Below, in pieces: positions 42,801 to 49,529 of a stretch of DNA of 54,370 nucleotides. The notes below the pieces were generated by a model, which worked only from the letters and a program-made list of their open reading frames with translations, had not been told where the DNA came from and searched no databases. The translations under genes were made by a program, and so were the position numbers. This stretch comes from Clostridia bacterium (GTDB lineage Bacteria > Bacillota > Clostridia > Christensenellales > CAG-138), in assembly GCA_017524445.1 (NCBI GenBank), contig JAFXVP010000020.1, positions 1-54,370 on the forward strand. The letters run 5' to 3'. Positions within the stretch are counted from its first letter, which is position 1. Each line of letters begins with the position of its first letter.

Positions 42801-43326
42801 CGCCGTCGACCGACCAGGTGATCTCAATCGTATCAAGATACATCGCTCCGTTGTTGGAACGGAGACCGATGTACGCATATTCGTCGGCGATCGTCAGCTC
42901 AGTGCTTGTGCCCATAACGATCGAACCGATCTTGGTACCGGCATTGCTTCCGTACAGATCGGACGGCGCGGAATACGCCGTATTCTTACCGTAAACATCC
43001 AGGGTTCTTGCATTTACGGTTGAACTGTTCCATGAAACAGCGACTTTCGTAGCTTTGCCTGTTGAAACAGTAGTTACAATGCCTGAAATGCTGTCTTTGC
43101 TTTTCAGTTGGATATACCCATTGGTGTTTCCATAAGAATTGATCGAATAGGCCGCTCCGCTATTCGTATCGTCTGAAGCGATACTCCACGATGTATAACC
43201 TCCTGATGTGAGACCGTTCGTCAGTTCATCCTTGACTACGCTCGTTTCCGCTCCTGCAAACGACGGCAGCATGGCAAGCACCATGCAGACCGCAAGAAGC
43301 AGTGCCAACAATTTCTTTTGTTTCAT
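39880..43326 (-). CDS. Large exported modular protein with InlB-type repeats
   Basis: 1148 residues from MKQKKLLALLLAVCMVLAML (AGGAGGAG site). Signal peptide to about residue 26; N-terminal beta module (about 30-175) shared with the tandem nucleotidase (both carry LDVYGK, SDLY/TDLY, EYAYIG and EITW); two InlB/listeria-bacteroides-type repeats (about 180-250 and 395-465, each with FDANGG or LDPGEA, APEG and FIAQWK or FVAQWK); undefined beta domains; and a C-terminal alpha-rich region (about 870-1148) with YVRSLLANYTDTNSQYAAA. No sortase motif, transmembrane anchor or dockerin is seen. Adhesion or ligand binding is likely; no enzyme motif found. Confidence 0.8.
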   Translation of the reverse strand: MKQKKLLALLLAVCMVLAMLPSFAGAETSVVKDELTNGLTSGGYTSWSIASDDTNSGAAYSINSYGNTNGYIQLKSKDSISGIVTTVSTGKATKVAVSWNSSTVNARTLDVYGKNTAYSAPSDLYGSNAGTKIGSIVMGTSTELTIADEYAYIGLRSNNGAMYLDTIEITWSVDGDAPQPTTYTVSFDANGGTGTMADVTATSSYTLPNCAFTAPEGKEFDYWAVDGDEGMYAPGDPYELTGDTTFVAQWKDLPVPTYTDMMLKRVPSNGDVVVIYYPTAGKVMTGADYLYNNKKHELVAADATLTDDVLAVPSDALRLTVTTTVADDGETTLYTFATEDGKYLLADGTNVQLVDEQGANTLFRLETAAAGTDNWYIKCDSATYSGKAQYIEYYGGYFTVYSFNSSNTPIFTFQFFSEDGEGPTPEVTYIVTLDPGEAADDPVEIEDATSPYTLPDCPFTAPEGMVFDGWTMAGGDGDIYPAGAQVTLEEPNVTFIAQWKELVARNYRLVTSDEDLVDGETYLIASELFVDELYIMSNQTSNNRAQYKLSNVEGTTITLDETWIATSASDALAFEFTLVDAEDGWAFYDEVTGGYLYAASSSSNWLRTETELDDNGKFMIDLGEDGATIPVALGENERNYMHYNGENNIFSCYAETSHIEAAVYLYKLVEDEPVELEDGFYLIGPDWTVDDIDATQKFGANVNAGGEYILAASLAVGDEIKVVKVADGAITAWYPDGEGTQYTVDAAHAGNVNIYFRETYNSDWAAFGGYFYIEAGYNITCVSGEHGLVSTTHSRAAEGTTITIYLEAEDDYEVDTLTVMCGGTEVETNKVNNWQYTFLMPAGDVTITATFAIPVSEPYFRGHELILDGLIGVSFNMELPTISGVDYTTSYMTFSIEHGECTEQADYNEDASFTCYVSAIQMAEPITATFHYTQNGTEKTVEETYSVENYFTAFEAVASEYDETTVALVHAVADYGYHAQRFLSEQRGWTLGTDYAEMTKVYAESYDTDTVNAVKTAVEGYKFQSVKNDDVEKITYSLIFDSATEIRVFFKMKSGYTGSFTAGAPYEATQVGARYQVSILNIPAHQLSQAFTITATTDSDGTVSATASALSYVRSLLANYTDTNSQYAAASIYAYSQAADAYKTAHAH

Positions 43327-43363
43327 AGATTCTCCTCCTGATCCTTTTTTATATCCTCATTCC

Positions 43364-43828
43364 TTACGGAACTTCAGGCAGTACAATGGGACCGTCATCC
43401 GGCGTGGGGGACGGCGTGACGTCCGGGGCGGGTTCCTCCGTGGGTTTCGGCGTAGGCGTCGGCGGTTCTGTCGGTTTCGGTGTCTCGCCGGGTTTCGGCG
43501 TAGGCGTAGGCGTCGGGTCCGGTTCATCGATCTCAAGCGGATCCTGCGTCGGATCCGTCTCCGGCGTTGCCTCGGGCGAATCCGTATCCTGCGGTGCTTC
43601 CGTATCCTGCGGCGCGTCCGTATCGTTCGGTTTGCTGCCGGGGTCCGTCGGGTCGGGTTCGTCCGCCTTGTTCGGTTCGCTGCTGTTCTGCGGCGCCGCG
43701 CTTGCGGGGACAGTCTTTTCCGGATCGCTCTGTCCGCAGCTGCTGCTGATGATGAGGATCAGCGCGATCCCGATCGCGATCGTCAGCAGACAAACGACAC
43801 AAAGCACAATGATATTGCGTTTATTCAT
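43364..43828 (-). CDS. Small membrane-anchored protein with Pro/Thr-rich tail
   Basis: 154 residues from MNKRNIIVLC, ATG 43828 with AAAAGGAG. One membrane helix (about 4-28, IIVLCVVCLLTIAIGIALILI) followed by a disordered tail of 120 residues rich in P, T, D and E with TPTPTPKP and TPKPTEEP runs. Looks like a surface spacer, without catalytic motif. The stop lies 37 nt before the exported modular protein on the same strand, so they probably share a transcript and may act at the envelope together. Confidence 0.75.
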   Translation of the reverse strand: MNKRNIIVLCVVCLLTIAIGIALILIISSSCGQSDPEKTVPASAAPQNSSEPNKADEPDPTDPGSKPNDTDAPQDTEAPQDTDSPEATPETDPTQDPLEIDEPDPTPTPTPKPGETPKPTEPPTPTPKPTEEPAPDVTPSPTPDDGPIVLPEVP

Positions 43829-43945
43829 GATCGTTCTCCTTTTCGGACCGATTGCACGCATGCAAGAAGGTCTTTTCGATCCGTACTGTATTCGATGTTC
43901 GGCAAACGGATTTGTCTTTACGTGAAATAATCCATATCCTTAAGA

Positions 43946-43974
43946 ATTTTATCACAAGCCGGTATAAAGTGCAA
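43946..43974 (-). promoter_or_regulatory. Promoter of the Pro/Thr-rich protein unit
   Basis: Minus-strand TTGCAC (43969-43974), 17-nt spacer, TAAAAT (43946-43951); leader of about 110 nt to the ATG at 43828. The 262-nt gap up to the barnase gene otherwise shows no gene; a TATAAT at 44066-44071 with a poor -35 probably serves the barnase gene. Confidence 0.65.
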
Positions 43975-44090
43975 TACATAAATTGAAAGGATCGCCTTTC
44001 TTCGATCCGATCGGCCGCGTAAAAGTTTTTCGGGATTCCATCTTTTTATCTGCGGAACGATATGGTATAATAGGTTTACGGAGGAGCTTT

Positions 44091-44684
44091 ATGAAACACA
44101 CGAAACATATACTGAGCCTGCTTTTTGCGCTGCTGCTGCTCGCGTCGCTGTTCGGCTGCGGAATGACCCCGATCCCCGTTCCGGATCCGGTCCCGACCGA
44201 AAAAAGCGACATCGACGCGCCGGTCTTTACGCTTGAACCGACCGAACGCAGCGATCCGAGGACGCAGGCTGTCGATACGCCGAAGGAAACGTCTTCGGAT
44301 ACGCCGACGCCGGAACCGACCGACACGCCATGTCCCGTCTCGGAGGACGGCGAATACTGGACGAAGGACGAGGTCGCTCTGTACATCCATTTGTTCGGGC
44401 ATCTGCCGAAAAACTACATCACCAAAAGCAAGGCGCAGGACCTCGGCTGGTCGGGCGGATCGCTCGAGCCGTATGCGCCGGGCTGTTCGATCGGCGGCGG
44501 ATATTTCGGAAACTACGAGGGACTGCTGCCGACCAAGAAGGGTCGCAAATATACCGAATGCGATATCGACACACGCGGCGCGAGAAGCCGCGGTTCAAAG
44601 CGCATCGTGTTCAGCAACGACGGGCTGATCTACTACACGGACGACCATTACGAATCGTTCACGCTTTTATACGGAGGGGACTGA
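44091..44684 (+). CDS. Lipoprotein-anchored barnase-family ribonuclease
   Basis: 197 residues from MKHTKHILSLLFALLLLASL. Lipobox SLFGC with cysteine 23, then a Pro/Thr linker to about residue 85, and a barnase domain (87-197): LPKNYITKSKAQDLGW, CSIGGGYFGNYEGLLP, ECDIDTRGARSRGSKRIVFS, DDHYESF. Catalytic equivalents of barnase K27, E73, R83, R87 and H102 are K112, E156, R167, R171 and H186; but the equivalent of R59 is Tyr 142. An RNA-cleaving toxin held at the outer membrane face is predicted, neutralised inside by the barstar-like gene right after it (1 nt gap). Confidence 0.9.
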   Translation: MKHTKHILSLLFALLLLASLFGCGMTPIPVPDPVPTEKSDIDAPVFTLEPTERSDPRTQAVDTPKETSSDTPTPEPTDTPCPVSEDGEYWTKDEVALYIHLFGHLPKNYITKSKAQDLGWSGGSLEPYAPGCSIGGGYFGNYEGLLPTKKGRKYTECDIDTRGARSRGSKRIVFSNDGLIYYTDDHYESFTLLYGGD

Positions 44685-44685
44685 C

Positions 44686-44961
44686 ATGGAATTCATCATC
44701 ATTGACGGACGGCGCATGACCTCGATCGAGGCGACGCACGAATATCTTGCAAGAACGCTTCGGCTGCCGCCCTATTACGGAAAAAATCTCGACGCGCTGC
44801 ACGACTGCCTCACGGACCTCTCCCGCGACGTTTGGATCATCCTTATCAACGGCGATCTCATGGACGAACAGCTCGGCGATTATGCGAAGAAGCTGCGCCG
44901 CGTCCTGACGGACGTCGGCAATCTTCCCTACGCCTGCCACTTCACGGAGCATCTTTCATAA
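44686..44961 (+). CDS. Barstar-family ribonuclease inhibitor
   Basis: 91 residues, immunity partner of the preceding RNase. The signature LPPYYGKNLDALHDCLTDL (residues 27-45) corresponds to barstar residues Y29-D39; Asp 35 and 39 equivalents are kept and W38 is His. Starts 1 nt after the RNase stop. It blocks RNase active sites by inserting an acidic helix. The lack of any signal sequence fits a cytoplasmic role protecting the maker before export. Confidence 0.92.
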   Translation: MEFIIIDGRRMTSIEATHEYLARTLRLPPYYGKNLDALHDCLTDLSRDVWIILINGDLMDEQLGDYAKKLRRVLTDVGNLPYACHFTEHLS

Positions 44962-44973
44962 TCGCATGCGACA

Positions 44974-45008
44974 ACAGCCGCCGGGATCGTCTCCCGACGG
45001 CTGTTTTG
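44974..45008 (+). terminator. Terminator of the RNase-inhibitor pair
   Basis: Long stem ACAGCCG..CGGCTGT enclosing CGGGA/TCCCG, one C-A mismatch, then TTTTGTG. Confidence 0.85.
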
Positions 45009-45019
45009 TGTCTTCCGTG

Positions 45020-46039
45020 TTAATCCGCATACAGAATATACTCGAAATAATCGTCCTGCGGTATGCCGTCGATCAGATACGGCCAACCGTCCTCATCCAG
45101 CGTGAAGGCGATGACGGCCGTGATCCCGTCGAGCGTGCAGACCTCGCACAGTCCTTCGACGGGATTGATCCGGACCGGATAGATATAACTGTCCTTCGCG
45201 ATCTTTGCGGGCTTTCCGTTGATCGTACAGGGGACCTCGCGCGTTGTATGCAGCAGATCGCCCCATTCGACCAACACTTCAAATTCGTCGCGGATTTCCT
45301 CTTCGGACGGATGGTGGCAGTCAAACCATTCCGCTTCCACGGTCAGCGACTCCCCGGTCGCGACAGCGCCGAATGTTTTCGTCCCGAGAAAATCGCTGTC
45401 TCCGTATACGATCACGGCGCCGTCTTCCGTGATGCCGATGCCGCCCGTCTGTACGCCTTTGACGGGCTGTCCGTTTTCCAAATGCACTTCGGTCGTCACA
45501 TAATCGTCCGACGCCCAGTCGATCTCGACCAAAAGATTGATCCACGGCGTTTCGGGATCGAGATCGATCAGAACGACCTCCGTCAACTGCGAACTTGTAT
45601 CAAACAGCACTTCCATGTCGTTGATCAGGATCGTCGTCGTATTGTTTTCTTCGTCCAAACGGAAGGAAATGACCTCTTCCTTCCCGTCAAAGTCGATATC
45701 ACTGCGGAACATCTCCGCTTCCGAAACGCTGGTGCCGACCTCATGGTACACATCATAGACCTGCGTCTTGAACGCGGGCACGGGCGTCTCAACAGGCGTG
45801 GGCACGCCGGTCGGCTCGACCTGCACGGTTTCCCCCGCGGGCGTCGCTTCCGCCGGTTTTTCCGTCTGCCCGGCGACCGCGTCCGTCGGCTGCGCCGTTT
45901 GCTGCTCGATGATCTCCGGCGTGTTTTCCGTTTCGATCACGATCGGATGATCCGGCTCCCCGGTCTGCGGTGCGTCTCCGGTGCAGGCAAGGCAGAACAG
46001 CGAAACGCTGCAAAGCAAAAGAATCACAATCCGTTTCAT
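45020..46039 (-). CDS. Lipoprotein with calcium-loop-like repeat, paralogue 2
   Basis: 339 residues from MKRIVILLLCSVSLFC; a TTG start 18 nt upstream is not favoured because GGGGAAAG fits the ATG. Lipobox CLAC, cysteine 19; Thr/Pro/Glu-rich linker (about 25-90) and a beta domain with SDIDFDGKEEVISF (Asp-rich calcium-loop-like) and IDGIPQDDYFEY at the C-terminus. The upstream gene 46054-47022 is a clear relative (both have SDID or HCDL, DPETPWINLL or DPTNPWLNLV, and LIDGIPQ). No family recognised; function unknown. Second gene of a two-gene operon, 14 nt after its partner. Confidence 0.78.
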   Translation of the reverse strand: MKRIVILLLCSVSLFCLACTGDAPQTGEPDHPIVIETENTPEIIEQQTAQPTDAVAGQTEKPAEATPAGETVQVEPTGVPTPVETPVPAFKTQVYDVYHEVGTSVSEAEMFRSDIDFDGKEEVISFRLDEENNTTTILINDMEVLFDTSSQLTEVVLIDLDPETPWINLLVEIDWASDDYVTTEVHLENGQPVKGVQTGGIGITEDGAVIVYGDSDFLGTKTFGAVATGESLTVEAEWFDCHHPSEEEIRDEFEVLVEWGDLLHTTREVPCTINGKPAKIAKDSYIYPVRINPVEGLCEVCTLDGITAVIAFTLDEDGWPYLIDGIPQDDYFEYILYAD

Positions 46040-46053
46040 GGCTTTCCCCGTTT

Positions 46054-47022
46054 TCAAAGATCAAGATTGTCAAAGTATTCCGTCTGCGGAATGCCGTCGA
46101 TCAGGTAAACGCCATTCTCACAGGTAAACGCGATCTGCGCGACGATGCCGTCGAGCGTCTCGACCTCCATCAGATCCAGCGTATCACGGTAACGCAGACG
46201 GTACAGATAGGTATCGACCGGCAGAAGCGCCGCTTCGCCGTCGATCGTACAGGGCACGGCGCGGCAGACGTGCAGCACGTCGCCGTATTCGACCAGCGAC
46301 TCCCATTCATTCGCAAGATCCTCCTCCGAAGGAATGTACTTGAGCGTGACCCACTCTGTCGTCGGGGTCAGCGCTTCGCCGAAGCGATGGCGGTACCCGT
46401 ACGACCACCCCAGCAGATACGCTTCCTCGAGCACCGCAACCTCCCCATGTTTCTCGGTCGAGAATGTTTGAAGCGTCACGCCGCGCGCGAACGTATCGCC
46501 GTCGGGATGCAGCTCGACCGTAACGTAATCCGAGGTGTTCTCGCCGAGCACCACGACCAGATTCAGCCACGGATTCGTCGGATCGAGATCGCAGAGGATC
46601 ATGCCGTCCAGCACGCAGCCGTCCTCCAGAACGATGCTGCGCTTGCCGTCCGTGACCGTGCAGGTATGCGCCGCGGCGTCCAGATGCACGTTGACCGTCT
46701 CCATCGAGCCGTCCTGATCGAGATCGCAATGGAACGTCTCGATGTCCTTATCGTGCGTAACGCCGAGCGACCATGCATCGAAATAAAGCGGCGCGAGTAC
46801 AGGCGCCGGGATCGGCGTCGCCGTCGGTTCGGCCGTCGGCTCCGGCGTAGGCGCGGTCGTGGGCTCCGCCTCGACCGGCGCGGGTGTTTGTGCTTTAGGT
46901 GCGGGCGTCGCTTCCTGCGGCGCTTCCGTCCGGAATGCGGTCTCCGCGTTGAATGTTTTTCTCTCGGCACAGCCGGCGCACAGCAGCAGCGCGCAGAGCA
47001 GGATCGGCAAAATGCGTTTCAT
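46054..47022 (-). CDS. Lipoprotein with calcium-loop-like repeat, paralogue 1
   Basis: 322 residues from MKRILPILLCALLLCAGC; lipobox cysteine 18; Ala/Pro/Thr linker (about 25-70). Shared domain with calcium-loop-like DLDQDGSMETVNVHLD and IDGIPQTEYFDNL near the C-terminus. About one third of residues look identical to the neighbour, so the pair arose by gene duplication. AAAGGAT ribosome site. Function unknown. Confidence 0.78.
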   Translation of the reverse strand: MKRILPILLCALLLCAGCAERKTFNAETAFRTEAPQEATPAPKAQTPAPVEAEPTTAPTPEPTAEPTATPIPAPVLAPLYFDAWSLGVTHDKDIETFHCDLDQDGSMETVNVHLDAAAHTCTVTDGKRSIVLEDGCVLDGMILCDLDPTNPWLNLVVVLGENTSDYVTVELHPDGDTFARGVTLQTFSTEKHGEVAVLEEAYLLGWSYGYRHRFGEALTPTTEWVTLKYIPSEEDLANEWESLVEYGDVLHVCRAVPCTIDGEAALLPVDTYLYRLRYRDTLDLMEVETLDGIVAQIAFTCENGVYLIDGIPQTEYFDNLDL

Positions 47023-47052
47023 AGCGGTCTATCCTTTTCTCGAATCACAGAT

Positions 47053-47081
47053 AGTATATCATAAGCGCGCCGTCTTTGCAA
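47053..47081 (-). promoter_or_regulatory. Promoter of the paired lipoprotein operon
   Basis: Minus-strand TTGCAA (47076-47081), 17-nt spacer, TATACT (47053-47058). Confidence 0.75.
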
Positions 47082-47161
47082 ACCGGATTACAGCTTTCCC
47101 GTTTAACGGACAGATCATTCTGTATGCTTGTCTTGTAAAAACAAACGGGAGGGCAAAAAAA

Positions 47162-47311
47162 ATGATGGAACGGATCCGATATCGGTTTCTGATGCGGCGT
47201 CTCCGGAAGGAGATCGCGCAGACGGTGAACGGAAAGCAGCGCCCGCGACGTGATGAAAAGATAAAATCAGCTGCGCTGACGGCTTGCAAAGCGTGCGGAA
47301 GTATTGTATAA
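47162..47311 (+). CDS. Small basic protein, 49 residues
   Basis: Starts MMERIRYRFLMRRLRKEIAQ after a strong CGGGAGGG site at 47147-47153 (spacing 8). Very basic N-terminal half with alternating hydrophobic residues, able to form an amphipathic helix; late CKAC pair. No family recognised. Its TAA stop is part of the TATAAT box of the next gene. Gene status rests on the ribosome site and composition only. Confidence 0.45.
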   Translation: MMERIRYRFLMRRLRKEIAQTVNGKQRPRRDEKIKSAALTACKACGSIV

Positions 47312-47312
47312 T
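47284..47312 (+). promoter_or_regulatory. Leaderless promoter of the lactamase-fold lipoprotein
   Basis: TTGCAA (47284-47289), 17-nt spacer, TATAAT (47307-47312), 6 nt to ATG 47319; no ribosome site. Confidence 0.75.
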
Positions 47313-47318
47313 ATATGT

Positions 47319-48248
47319 ATGAAATCGATGCTTCGTCCTCTTGCGCTGATCCTGGCGCTGCTTCTGCTCGGTGCGTTCGGCTGTTCGGATCCGGACGTAT
47401 ACGAGCCGATCGACGCGGAAAAGCAGTCGCTGCGCGAAGCACTGATCGCGGCCCGTCCGGATACGCCGGACGTTTCCGGTCCCTCGCTCGAGGTCGTCGT
47501 GATCGACGTCGGACAGGGCGACAGCATCCTGCTCGTTTCGCCGGAGGGCAAAACGATGCTCGTGGACGCGGGACCGCGGGATTCGTTCGATCGCATTCAT
47601 GCGGTGCTTGACGCGCACGGGGTAACGTCGCTCGACGTCGTTGTTGCGACGCATCCGCACGCGGATCACATCGGCTCCATGGCAAAGGTTCTGGACGCCT
47701 ATCCGGTCGGTACGTTCGTAACGATCCCGGAAACGATCGGCATGTATGCCGCCGTGGACGCCGCGCTCGCCGACAACGGCTGTTTTGTCTGCTTTGCGGA
47801 AGGCGGAACGGCGATCCCGTGGGCGGACAGCTGCACCGTGACGGTTTTGAGCCCGATCACGACCTATGATACGTCGCAGGACGAGTTGAACGACCGATCC
47901 GTCGTACTGCACGTGCGTTACGGCGACACCGCCGTGCTTTTGACGGGCGACGCCGAAGAGCTTGCGGAAAAGCGGATGCTCGACACGCTTCCGCAGTCCA
48001 TGCTGCGTGCAAATGTGCTGAAGCTCGGTCATCACGGTTCGTCCAGCTCGACCGGATACGGCTTCTTCCTCGCGGTCGATCCGGACTATGCGGTCGCTTC
48101 ATGCGGTGCGGACAACGATTACGGTCATCCGCACAAGGAAACGCTTTCGCTGCTGTATGATACCCGTACAGCGTTTTATTGCACCGATACGGACGGCTCC
48201 GTTACGTTCCTCCTCGACGGAACAGCGGTATCCGTCAATCCATCTTGA
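47319..48248 (+). CDS. ComEC-type metallo-beta-lactamase-fold lipoprotein
   Basis: 309 residues from [20 protein letters not shown]; lipobox GAFGC with cysteine 22. The domain has the ComEC C-terminal lactamase hallmarks: [18 protein letters not shown], metal site [20 protein letters not shown], and [17 protein letters not shown] followed by [12 protein letters not shown]. In ComEC this domain, on the outside of the membrane, is thought to degrade the non-entering DNA strand; as a lipoprotein it would sit in the same place. The matching channel half is encoded at 19309-20496. It may instead be a free-standing phosphodiesterase; the metal motifs look intact. Confidence 0.87.
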   Translation: MKSMLRPLALILALLLLGAFGCSDPDVYEPIDAEKQSLREALIAARPDTPDVSGPSLEVVVIDVGQGDSILLVSPEGKTMLVDAGPRDSFDRIHAVLDAHGVTSLDVVVATHPHADHIGSMAKVLDAYPVGTFVTIPETIGMYAAVDAALADNGCFVCFAEGGTAIPWADSCTVTVLSPITTYDTSQDELNDRSVVLHVRYGDTAVLLTGDAEELAEKRMLDTLPQSMLRANVLKLGHHGSSSSTGYGFFLAVDPDYAVASCGADNDYGHPHKETLSLLYDTRTAFYCTDTDGSVTFLLDGTAVSVNPS

Positions 48249-48259
48249 AAGGAGTAGCC

Positions 48260-48985
48260 ATGAAAACCTGTCCCTTTTGTCAAAAAGTCGTGACCGATCA
48301 GGCAAAATTCTGTTTCTTCTGCGGCGCGTCGCTGCTGGAGACTGACGTTGCGCCGGTCGTGCCTGCCGTTGAACCCGAACCGATCCCCGAGCCGGAACCG
48401 ATTCCCGAGCCGGAGCCAGAGCCCATGCCGGAACCCGAGCCCATGCCGGAGCCCGAACCCATGCCGGAACCCGAGCCCATGCCGGAGCCCGAACCCATGC
48501 CGGAACCCGAGCCCATGCCGGAACCCGAGCCCGTACCGGCCTTTGTGCCGCAGCCTGAACCGGTTTACAGACCCGAACCGACGCCCGCGCCGAAACCTGT
48601 TCCCGAGCCAAAGCCGGAGCCCGTTCCCGTCGCGCCTGTTAAGACGGAGCCCGTTCCCGTCGCGCCTGTTAAGACGGAGCCCGTTGAGCCGAAGCGGGAG
48701 CAGCCGATCATCGTCTCGACCGATTCGCGTTCGCTGATGACCGCGCCGGGCTATTTCTTCACGACGATCCTGTTCCACATTCCGCTGATCGGTCTGATCT
48801 TTATGATCGTCTGGGGATGCGGCAAGACCAAGAATCTTTCCCGCAAGCGCTTCTCCCTTGCATGCCTCATTATGCGGCTTTTGGGATATATCTTTGTGCT
48901 CGCTGTGACGGTGTTCCTGATGATCTGCTTCTCGGGCAAGTTCCCCGCCCTTTGGGACGCGGTCAAGCCGATCCTCTTCCCGTAA
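48260..48985 (+). CDS. Zinc-ribbon membrane protein with PEPEPM repeats
   Basis: 241 residues, AAAGGAG site before ATG 48260. N-terminal double zinc ribbon [19 protein letters not shown] (residues 4-22); a Pro/Glu array with (I/M)PEPEP units (about 35-95; six perfect M-type units by DNA count); a [10 protein letters not shown] pair; and two membrane helices (about 165-187 and 205-230). No signal peptide, so the zinc ribbon is probably cytoplasmic and the repeats form a stiff spacer to the membrane. Known function none; 11 nt after the lactamase-fold lipoprotein and probably co-transcribed. Confidence 0.78.
   Translation: MKTCPFCQKVVTDQAKFCFFCGASLLETDVAPVVPAVEPEPIPEPEPIPEPEPEPMPEPEPMPEPEPMPEPEPMPEPEPMPEPEPMPEPEPVPAFVPQPEPVYRPEPTPAPKPVPEPKPEPVPVAPVKTEPVPVAPVKTEPVEPKREQPIIVSTDSRSLMTAPGYFFTTILFHIPLIGLIFMIVWGCGKTKNLSRKRFSLACLIMRLLGYIFVLAVTVFLMICFSGKFPALWDAVKPILFP
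48365..48540 (+). repeat. 18-nt repeat array encoding (M/I)PEPEP
   Basis: Units such as ATGCCGGAACCCGAGCCC recur with small GAG/GAA changes. Expandable coding repeat in a spacer region. Confidence 0.85.
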
Positions 48986-48995
48986 AGAAAAACGC

Positions 48996-49029
48996 ACGCA
49001 CCTTCGGCCTGTCCGAAGGTGCGTTTTTT
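48996..49029 (+). terminator. Terminator after the zinc-ribbon gene
   Basis: 12-bp perfect stem ACGCACCTTCGG/CCGAAGGTGCGT, 5-nt loop, T-run. Confidence 0.92.
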
Positions 49030-49057
49030 GCAGTTCTTTTGACGTATGAAACGCAAA

Positions 49058-49079
49058 AGAGGCGGTCGAAACCGTCTCT
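49058..49079 (-). terminator. rplJL terminator
   Basis: Minus-strand stem AGAGACGGT/ACCGCCTCT (one G-U) with 4-nt loop then TTTTG. Confidence 0.8.
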
Positions 49080-49098
49080 CTTTGTGTTTTGGATCTGA

Positions 49099-49467
49099 TT
49101 ATTTGATTTCGCAGGTTGCGCCGACTGCCTTGAACGCTTCGACGATCTTCTCTGCTTCTTCCTTGGAAACGCCTTCCTTGACGGCCTTGGGCGCGTTGTC
49201 GACGACGTCCTTTGCTTCCTTCAGGCCGAGGCCGGTCTGCTCGCGGACGACCTTGATGACCTTGATCTTCTCCGGTCCGATCTCCTTGAGGATAACGTCG
49301 AACTCGGTCTTCTCTTCGACTTCTTCAGCTGCGGCGACGGGGCCTGCGACTGCGACTGCGGTTGCTGCTGCGGACACGCCGAACTCCTCTTCGAGAGCCT
49401 TGACGAGTTCGTGGAGTTCCAAAACGGACATTGCCTTAATATCGGCGATCAGTTGTTCCTTATTCAT
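49099..49467 (-). CDS. rplL: 50S ribosomal protein L7/L12
   Basis: Forms the flexible ribosome stalk that recruits translation factors. 122 residues. N-terminal dimerisation domain [34 protein letters not shown], alanine-rich hinge, and C-terminal domain [43 protein letters not shown] with the conserved factor-binding helix. AAGGAGAAA site before ATG. Follows rplJ by 62 nt in the classic operon. Confidence 0.98.
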   Translation of the reverse strand: MNKEQLIADIKAMSVLELHELVKALEEEFGVSAAATAVAVAGPVAAAEEVEEKTEFDVILKEIGPEKIKVIKVVREQTGLGLKEAKDVVDNAPKAVKEGVSKEEAEKIVEAFKAVGATCEIK

Positions 49468-49529
49468 GATATTTCTCCTTAAGAATTTATTTTTTGATTT
49501 TTGTTTGTACGGCTATGCCGTTTCGGTCG

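Noticed and set aside
39874..43023. 1049-codon open frame antisense to the modular exported protein
   Set aside because: Arg/Asp/Val-rich without motifs or ribosome site; shadow of the real gene.
48298..48516. Antisense GSGMGSG repeat peptide
   Set aside because: Mirror image of the PEPEPM coding array; no start signal.
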